DNA of 64,000 bases from Litoditis marina (Eukaryota > Nematoda > Chromadorea > Rhabditida > Rhabditidae). A program made the translations under genes and the position numbers. The notes under the pieces were generated by a model. It saw only the letters and a program-made list of their open reading frames with translations, was not told the DNA's origin and made no database searches. The stretch's first letter is position 1, and each line of letters begins with the position of its first letter. Shown here in pieces: positions 56,701 through 64,000 of this stretch. Location: contig OZ038433.1 in assembly GCA_964036275.1 (NCBI GenBank), forward strand, positions 21,064,485 through 21,128,484. The letters are read 5' to 3'.

Positions 56701-59662
56701 GATGTGAGTAATCTTATTCTCTGGCAGCGTAGCGACCTTTCCACCCTCATGAGAATTCCATAAACACTTTAAGTTTCAATGACGAAGCATAGCAATCGAT
56801 AGAATCTCCTTAGCAAGTTTTTTTTTGACATATTGCCCATGAAGTATCTCATGGGGGTTTTGAGGGATCGCTACCGCCCTTTCCGCAATTGCAATTGCTA
56901 CGTAGCAATCGCTACCGCGACGCGATTGCTACTAAGAAAGCTGAAAATTTTAAAACCCTCACATTTCAACTTTGGACCAAGAAAATAATCTGCTTGAGAT
57001 TTTGTCAAAAGTAATTTATCGAAACAATTTCAGTATGAAGAACTGGCCTGTGCGAACTATGCAGTGTTTGCGAAGATTATATTCGTGATCTACATGTTCA
57101 TTATGCCGATTATGATGATAAGTATCATTATAGCTATGATGGGTAACACTTACAAAACGGTTATTGCAAAAGCGGAAAAAGCGTGGAAGCGACAGGTGAG
57201 CTGAGCTCAAAAAAGAATAATTGAAAATACAAGCCCAATGAAAAAATATCTGTTCAGTAGTCTAACGAGGACTTGTATTCGTAGTTATATTGAGGTGATC
57301 CCAGAAATACACTCAAATCAGATGTTGGGCGTGAACACTTTTCGATTGGGGATAGAGTGAATTAGGTTCAAGGTAGTAGAATAATGAATGATAGGGATAT
57401 AATGAATATGTCTGACAGAAAGAAAAATAGAATGAGTAGAGGTTGATAAATATAAATGGGAAAATGAAAAAGTTAAAACAAAATAAAGTAAATAAAACTT
57501 AGAAGCCACCTGCGTGGAATCATGTTTATATATCTATATGCCGAAAGGGGCCTTCAACAGCCCTACCCAGTTAGTCCTAAAGTTAATAAGTTAAAAGTAA
57601 AAATAAAAAGAGCTAAAACGTAAAGAAAATGAAATTAAGATTGTGCGTGATGGTTCATTTCAGTATGCATTGATCATCATGAACATGGAACGCTCCATGA
57701 ATGCGGAATCTCTGAAGGAGCACATGCAGAACTACAGTATCAAGTTGCAAGACGGGTAAGAACACCTACACTCAACATTCCTCATGGCTTGAGTTCTCAA
57801 ATCAGGCGAAAAACAGTTTTCTCTAAATTATAAATATTGAATTGAGCTCTCATTCTTATTCGACATGGAAATAGGAAGGGCCAAGTTTATAAATGTTTGT
57901 CTCTCACCGGAATCGAACCTACGAGCAAAAGTTTGGTAGCTGGGCGCTAACCACTACCCTAACGAGAGAACCGAACCGACAAGCTGTCGGATCGAAGACA
58001 TTCGTCCATACACGGCGGAAATTGAGATATACAGTACCCCCACGCTTTTCAGTTGGCGACGACTATAACTTAGTTTCTGAAAAACTAAAATCTGGTTCCG
58101 TTCTTACTCGAACTGATATCGAAAAAGACACCAATTGGCATATTATATTTTTCAGAAAATCGGATTCTCGCGGTCTGCTGGTGGTGCGAAAGACCATCAA
58201 AACCCGTACCTGTGCCAGATTGGACGCCTCTAGAAACTGGACTAGAATAACAAAACAGGTTGGGATATTATATCTAAAAACAACAACAAAAAAGTTAATT
58301 ACCTTGCAGTTTTGATTAAAATGAGTATAAATATGAATGAAAATGATGTTTAAGTGTTGCTTTATAGTTTTCCTTTAATTCTATTCAATTCGTTTCCAAT
58401 CTGTGAGCCAGCACAAAATATTGATTGAATTATTATTGTTAAAGTTAAAACATAGCTATTATAAATTCTATTGTGTTCTGATTCAATTAGGTCCGAAAGG
58501 TTCGAAAGGTTACATCTACATGGAGTGTCCGAAACGTTTTTCTTTGAAACATTTTTGAAATAGTGTTGTTCCATACTTTCAAATTTGTAAATACTCTACT
58601 ATTTCAAACAGATCGCTATCTCAAAGTCGGATATAATGATTATCTTGGCAATTTGCATCAGTATTGGATGTGGTTGGTTGGTATGTTACCTGTTTTCATT
58701 GTAGGTCGTGCAAATTGTTTCTCAAGTCGGTATGAAAGCGGCCAGAGACATGCTCCATGGCTTCGAACTAGTGGAGGACTTATTGGAAGAAGTGGACCGT
58801 CACAATATGGCACACAAACATTCACCGGTACACCAGAATGTAAGTTGTTCGGCTGTCGAACCACTGATCGTAAAGTGTTTGGGATGTGAGTAATCAAATA
58901 GTCAGTCTGTTGCACCAACGTGTTACCCTTGAACAAAATTGTTAACCTAGACTCGGGTATTACATGATAACAGATTTGCGAAACTATTGGGAGGTTTTTT
59001 TATTCACGCATAATACCACGTACAACTAGAAAAATGCTTCAAACACTACGAGTTTCACCACAAACTAGTCTTTAGAGAGTTTGTCTGCGTGTTGTGAGAG
59101 TTCATGGAGTGGTTACAGCGAGAACAACTCTAATTTTCAAATAAATTGTTTAACGCTTCATTCAGACTCATTCAGACAATTTCAGAATAGAAGAGTGTCT
59201 GCTGTTTTTGAGATGGCAACTATCCCGTCCGTGGCTACGAATGATTCGCAACCTCAAATTCGGGTCGCAATGGCAACCCACCTACGACCAGATGCCAGTT
59301 ATCACAGACAGGTATATACGAAAATATAAAAATAGATTTGGTTCAAATTTGTATTGTCAATGTTGTTATCATTATCATTAGGCGTCTACACAGTAAGAAT
59401 TATTACTTGCCAAGTACATTAGATAAACTCTTTTAACACAGAACCCTAACTGGTGTCTCTGTCACACATTTGGTACAATCTATCAACTATGTTCACGTCT
59501 TCGAAGGGAAAAAATCAAACTGGAAAGTTCAAGAGAAAATGAAATGTGGTCTTAAAACAATTTTTCCAGGAAGTAAAGCTGGAGCAGATGTTACCGACAG
59601 CTCCAGCGCAGACACACCACTGGCCTAACATTCCCAGAATTAGAACTCCGACCAAAAAGTGA
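49952..59662 (+). CDS. TRPV cation channel, OSM-9/OCR-like (883 aa)
   Basis: Twenty exons: 49952-50072, 50271-50422, 50750-50880, 51278-51369, 51497-51649, 51904-52058, 52444-52587, 53621-53702, 53973-54088, 54825-55094, 55266-55373, 55602-55753, 56327-56436, 56549-56703, 57034-57195, 57664-57755, 58156-58258, 58705-58839, 59186-59311 and 59570-59662, 884 codons in frame. Ankyrin repeats cover roughly residues 120-315 ([57 protein letters not shown]). Six TM helices span about 385-690. Landmarks are [14 protein letters not shown] (S1), [15 protein letters not shown] (S4), [16 protein letters not shown], the pore segment [18 protein letters not shown], and [20 protein letters not shown] (S6 into the TRP-like helix). 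Family members are ciliary sensory Ca2+ channels acting as heteromers. Intron 5 appears to use a GC donor. Exons 10 and 18 have alternative in-frame donors. An AATAAA is at 59813. Confidence 0.9.
50688..50717. repeat. AT dinucleotide microsatellite
   Basis: An uninterrupted AT run of about 30 bp in intron 2 of the TRPV gene. Confidence 0.9.
52621..52756 (+). repeat. Degenerate tRNA-like SINE, copy 3
   Basis: GGGAGTGTACTGTATCTTCC at the start, then GTGTGGTTAGCGTACGC as A-box region and GGTTCGAG as B-box. Clearly related to the other SINEs but more decayed. In TRPV intron 7. Confidence 0.55.
53132..53320 (+). repeat. tRNA-like SINE, copy 4
   Basis: Begins GTCGTCGCCAACGGAAAGGC, with A-box region GCGTAGTGATTAGCGCGC and B-box GGTTCGATACC, ending near TTCTGACACCCCC. 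In TRPV intron 7. Confidence 0.78.
54200..54625. repeat. MITE family C with 24-bp terminal inverted repeats
   Basis: GGGGCTGATTCTCTAAAAGT at the left end and its near-complement TTTAGAGAATCAGCCCC at the right. Both inner flanks carry runs of AATGTCCC-type words on opposite strands (CCAATGTCCC on the left, GGGACATTG on the right). About 426 bp, in intron 9 of the TRPV gene. I saw no second copy in the window. Confidence 0.82.
55832..56036 (-). repeat. MITE family B, copy 2
   Basis: Inverted relative to 22300-22513. It shares ACACAACTTGAGCAGAGGTT, AGAGAGCACAAATAACTCGT and TCTCCGGTCTCCTTTAA, with TTAA at both ends. In TRPV intron 12. Confidence 0.8.
57881..58063 (-). repeat. tRNA-like SINE, copy 5
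   Basis: On the minus strand it begins GTCGTCGCCAACTGAAAAGC, contains GGGTACTGTATATCTCA, the A-box region GGGTAGTGGTTAGCGCC and B-box GGTTCGATTCC, and ends ATTTATAAACTTGG. In TRPV intron 16. Confidence 0.8.
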
Positions 59663-60238
59663 ACCAAGATTGACGTTTACTTGCAACCTAATTGCTGCTG
59701 TTGATTATTATATATAGTTCCAGTTGTTCATATCCATATGAGCTTGCTTTCGTGTGTTACTAGTTTAGCCTTTCTCTCGTTCAGTATCAATGTTGTATTG
59801 TATTTGATCTTCAATAAACGTTAGTTTACTGTCAATCGATTGGAAGTCAATATTGGGAACATTATTGTTATTATTATTTGGCGTCAACACGTGATCGCTT
59901 GATACTAATCTAAGCTTTTTCGGAGATGTTATTTACACCCACGTGTCCCGGCGAACAAGAACGGAAGCGGGTCACGATAAGGTTGGAAGTTGAGTTGAGA
60001 AATAAGCACTTGGAGGTAAACATGAAGCCGTTGTTCCAGCAAAAACCATAGAAAACTTTAACCCAACACCACCACTGATCTACTTGTTTCATGTTTTTCC
60101 TTTCGCCATAAAAAACTTCCATTCGAATAATTCGATAAGAGAATCCAGAAAAAAACCGCTGCCAAAAGTTATTTCAGTTCATTTTATTTTGCCAGTAGCT
60201 GAATTTCATTCACAGTATTTATGGCAGAACCAAGGTCT

Positions 60239-60419
60239 GGCGGTGTAGCAATCTCTCAAAAATCTCATGAGATACCTCTTGAGTTATTAGCGTGAGCTTC
60301 TCATGAGATTGTATTGATTTCTATGCTACAACATTGAGAGTTCACGAGTAGCTCGTGAGGTATTTTATGAAAAACTCATATAAACTTCCCGTGAGATTGG
60401 AGGTATTTGCTACGCCGCC
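60239..60419. repeat. MITE family D with GGCGGTGTAGCAA termini
   Basis: The left end GGCGGTGTAGCAA and right end TTTGCTACGCCGCC are near-perfect inverted repeats. The interior repeats ATCTCATGAGAT-like palindromic words. About 181 bp. Confidence 0.75.
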
Positions 60420-60821
60420 TGATATACCGTAGTCCAGGCTGTTCTTTAATCGATAGCAGGTACCCCGTGACTCTCAAAATTAATCAAATACTTTTCTCGG
60501 GCAACTACAATCTATTTACGTTTGCCGTAAGCGAAACAAACATTCCAGCAGTTGCCTTCCTCACTTTCAACAATAATTGTACGGTTTTTTTTTCGAAAAA
60601 TCAAGGAAAAAGTGTCGCTAAATACATAGCTCTAGAAGGGTTTACTAACTCGTGATTTTGAACAGAAATAATTGCTATCGTACTAATTTTGTTTGTTACC
60701 TGGAAACAGCGTTGGAGAGAACAAAATACATATTCGTCACATATTTGTGCTATTTGGGGTCACGTTGTCCTGCGCTACTGTATTGAGTTAATTTTACTTT
60801 ATGAACTGATGCCTTTTTCAG

Positions 60822-60980
60822 GCTCTGAAAACGGCAAATTTGCCGGAACGTCGCCACAATAAATCATCCATCATATTACCTCGTACGGTTCAACTACAAA
60901 ATCAAACCAGAAAACAAAATAGTTACAAGTCGAGATCTCGGAAGGCGAAAGAGGCAAAGAGGATACAGAAATCAAAATAG
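60822..60980 (+). other. Candidate alternative last exon of the first TRPV gene
   Basis: A strong acceptor (CCTTTTTCAG) is followed by 52 open codons and a stop, phase 0. It encodes ALKTANLPERRHNKSSIILP, then a basic stretch containing KSRSRKAKEAKRIQKSK. Exon 19 of the TRPV gene ends in phase 0, so splicing over exon 20 to this exon would give a longer, basic tail. There is no other gene to which it could belong between the two channels. Confidence 0.4.
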
Positions 60981-61787
60981 AGACAGAGAGACAGAGAGAC
61001 AGATCCTATGAAAGAGAGAAAGAGAGATATGTTGTATAACGATCTAATTTATCCTCATTTTCGTGATGTCTCGTCATATTGCGAATGGTTTGCCGCGTTC
61101 TGCTAGTTTTTACCCTCTGCAGTAGTTCCTTCATATGAAATATCAGTGTAGTAATTTTTGATCTACAACTGATTTATTTCCCATTCTCATAGACATAGTT
61201 TCGCCTAGCTTCCAGATAAGAAATATGTAAAGTTATAGTTTCGTGTCCTACCTTCGTTAACCGAGCAAAGCACTTCTTTTCACGGCTTTGACTAATGGAA
61301 GTTGTAGTATCTGAGAATTACATTTTCATATCACCTGGCCGCAAACCCAATTTACTTCCGATAATTGCTTTCAAGCATAACAATTCAATTCATTCCACAA
61401 ACTGGATACAATGTTACAGTAAACCCATTCTCGCTGTTTTCAAAAAAAGAACATTCCAGTTCTATCCATTTTAAGCTTTGATTTAGTTTCAACCTCAGCG
61501 AGCGAAATTAGTGTTGTTCCGTATTCGGAACAATGTATGATAATGCTGATTGTGTATATATTATTTTATTGAATAGAATGGAATACTACAGTAGACAGTT
61601 CACGTGACTATGAATTGGACTAGGCAGTACTGTACACATACCCTTTGCGATAGGTATCTGTCAACATCCTATAACTATATTTGTTTTTGTTATAACTATA
61701 ACAGATTACTACTTGTTATTATCATCTCTTTTTTCTGCCCTTTGTCTCCACTTTCCAATATATCAATTATATATGTTTATTACGGTA

Positions 61788-63674
61788 ATGGGAGCTGTGG
61801 CTGCCAAAATTCATGCTGGAAATCAAAAAGTGAAAACATTCGATCCGGACGAAAAATGGAGCAATCTGTATCGAGAAAGAGAAAAGAACCACATCTACCG
61901 ATGGGTTGGGGCCAAGAATGGTAGGGTTGTCTCCCAATAACTGTCCCCTGTACATGAGCCTCGTGGAATGAATCATCAACGAGAAAACGTGTAGATCAGT
62001 GAGACGCAGGCGGCTTGTCTGTCGTCTACGCGTCCGGTCATTCACCGAGGATTTCAATCTTTTTCAACAGTATTGTCGAGAAGGCACTTATTTTCGTCAA
62101 CTGTTTACTTCATATTTCGAGTTTCTCCCTGTTTCAAACAGTTTTTTTTTAAATTTCAAATCTACATTCTTGTTTTACGAAAACTTCATTACAGGATAGA
62201 CCAATCGATTCCATTTCGAAGCAAAAAATCAGTTGGGGAACCAACAGTGAGAAGAACTTTTTCATCTAAATAATCAATTGCTTCATCTAGGTGGAGATCT
62301 TCTGAGCATCTACGAAAAGGACGGGGAGGAGGGTGTGAATCGGTTCGCGGAAGAGAAAATAGCCCCTCTCCTCTACGACGAGGGACTCAACGGGGCTCAC
62401 ACCATCAAAGTAGTCGACTACTTGAAATGGAAACGAGCAATGGTAAAATTGTAGCTAATGTTCGCTTCTCACTTTCCTTAGCATGTTCCGATGGAGCGTA
62501 CATGAGATATGTGACATTATCAGCGACAGCACATTTTGCTACTCGGTTTTCCACACAACTCCGACAGTTTGGTTTACGTTATAAATAAATAATCCGATAA
62601 ATGCTCATGTTGTTGCGTGAAACAGAATTATAGTCTGTTTCACGCAACAATAGCCCTTTAGAGTAAGATTGTGCATTTTGCAAGTACACTTTTGATAGCT
62701 AGAAGTTTTCGGAAACAGTCAAAACTTTTCATTTTGTTCTTCACAGTTGGTGCTACCAACCTGCATCAGATGTAATCAGGAAGTATATTTACTGATTAGA
62801 AAAAAAGTCTTCAAATAATAGAAGGATTAGTGTAGAAAGTTATCGATCGGTGGAACGGAGTATACTTCGATACTATCTCGATTGAATAAGAACATTAGGA
62901 ATCAATGCTACCATCCCTAAAATACGTTTTTCCCCAAAACCCTGTGAACGTCTCCCAATTTGGGCCGTTTCCGATGCTCGCAAATTTGCAGAACTGGAAT
63001 GCAGATTTAATTCAATACCAATTCGGTTAAGAGAAGCTTCGAAAAAAGAGTAGTTTTCACGTAACCTCGTTCCATGTAGTCTGACTCACCAGAATGCGTA
63101 AGCTGAAAATTTCCGGTTCATTGAACCCGTCCCGTGTCTCTGGTTCGAAGAAAGCGTACCCCTATAATCTAAAGTTCTGAACGCACAGTTGTGTGCGGAC
63201 TGCGCATTTGGGTTGAGATCTCAAAGTATATATGGTTCTCATTACAGTTATCGGATCTATTTCAGAACCTAGAACTGGGTGTGACAGAGGGAGAGGAACG
63301 CAGTTACCAGGCCATGTTCACCGAACACAAAGCACTATGGAGACTGAACAAACGTGGCACGGAGGGAGAGAATGTAGTACATTTGCTACTCGACAGGTAT
63401 AGTCTTCAACATTAGTACGTAAACTAAATACATATAATACTGTAATTTAGATCGTGAAACATCATATCAAACATACTTTTCTTGTTGTTCCCTAGCTATT
63501 GTTGCGTTGTTCACTTGTAGTAGTGTTTCTCCCTCAAATTTGAAATTTCGCCCGAATTCGTCGTTGAACTCTCTATTGTCAGAGAGCAGCCCACTTGCCA
63601 CGAAATTGCTCGAATCCTGCTCAAAAAGTATCCCGGGTTGAGCGATGATGTTTGCCTTGGGAACGATTGGTTTG
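61788..63674 (+). CDS. Second TRPV channel paralogue (5' part, runs off the window)
   Basis: Four exons are visible: 61788-61920, 62291-62442, 63266-63396 and 63583-63674. Exons 2-4 have the same length as exons 2-4 of the neighbouring TRPV gene, and all boundaries share its phases. The products align: EKWSNLYREREKNHIYRWVG with [37 protein letters not shown] with the matching exon 2, and HKALWRLNKRGTEGENVVHL with exon 3. Exon 4 is EQPTCHEIARILLKKYPGLS then DDVCLGNDWF. The next exon (first complete ankyrin repeat) is not found before 64000. This is a tandem duplicate whose channel domain lies outside the window. An intact frame suggests a working gene. Confidence 0.82.
62611..62649. repeat. 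Short perfect hairpin shared with array copy 3
   Basis: TGTTGCGTGAAACAGA and its complement flank a few bases. One arm plus GGGCTATTGTTGCGTGAAAC is also found at 19883-19910 in intron 3 of array copy 3. Confidence 0.7.
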
Positions 63675-64000
63675 GTGAGTGTACCGGTAGAAATACCACT
63701 TAATTGGTTATTCAAGTAATGGGTGTACATTAAACTGATTATAATTTTCCCATGTTGAAAGACCGAAATAATATCAATGTGAATGAACTCACTTATTCTC
63801 CGATGAAGCATATAATAGTTGCTAACAAGGTCACTGATCTGAATTGCTACGACGTCCCGGCCTTCTCATCCCAAATCTCAAACACGCTGTTTCTGTACTC
63901 CTTCACCCCTCCGAGACACAAGCACGCGAAACAGAGGCTAAGCGAGAGCAGGTGTTACAAGCCTGTCTGGATATTATATCACTCTGTTGTACTGTAGATA

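Larger units (their letters stand above)
59663..61787. other. Region between the two TRPV genes
   Basis: It contains the 3' flank of the first TRPV gene, a family D MITE (60239-60419), a candidate alternative terminal exon (60822-60980) and, at about 61598-61634, a remnant resembling family A MITE ends. The promoter of the second TRPV gene lies at the right. Confidence 0.5.

Noticed and set aside
1..64000. CRISPR arrays, operon structures or bacterial insertions
   Set aside because: No regularly spaced direct repeats with unique spacers and no bacterial gene layout; all recognisable genes have spliceosomal introns.

Overview
The window looks like nuclear DNA from a nematode. Genes are split by many spliceosomal introns whose 3' ends mostly read TTTCAG. 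Two genes encode seven-transmembrane receptors of the nematode-specific chemoreceptor kind. There is also a nematode-type globin and two TRPV (OSM-9/OCR-type) sensory channel genes. The species cannot be named from the sequence. No bacterial-style genes are present. All gene models below come from reading splice sites and frames by eye.

Layout. (1) 0.4-12.3 kb, minus strand: two paralogous chemoreceptor genes with the same exon structure. The left copy lacks its last exon in the window and the right copy is complete at 354 aa. Between them lies a decayed LTR retroelement (about 5.3-9.1 kb, minus strand) with a gag-like part and an unidentified downstream part but no visible polymerase. (2) 13.9-47 kb: an array of nine complete four-exon genes plus one partial copy. 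They encode small secreted, extremely Lys/Arg/His-rich, cysteine-free peptides of 75-101 aa. I do not recognise the family, and it is the most interesting content here. All members share a near-identical signal-peptide exon, intron phases 1-2-1, a TATA box close to the start codon, and a C-terminal Arg-Gly. Several members were made by tandem and inverted duplication. (3) 35.2-37.8 kb, minus strand: a six-exon globin gene (209 aa). (4) 37.8-44.5 kb: repeat-rich DNA with a GGCGCC-motif array, a perfect 125-bp inverted repeat and MITEs. (5) 50-59.7 kb, plus strand: a complete 20-exon TRPV channel (883 aa). A second TRPV paralogue starts at 61.8 kb and runs off the window.

How the parts relate. 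The receptors and TRPV channels belong to families that act in nematode sensory cilia, where chemoreceptors signal to OSM-9/OCR channels. Their proximity here may be chance. The peptide array looks like a recently expanding secreted-effector locus, and antimicrobial or nucleic-acid-binding roles are only inference. Its introns carry tRNA-like SINEs and short inverted-repeat elements, and duplicates carry different insertions, so expansion and transposition have been interleaved.
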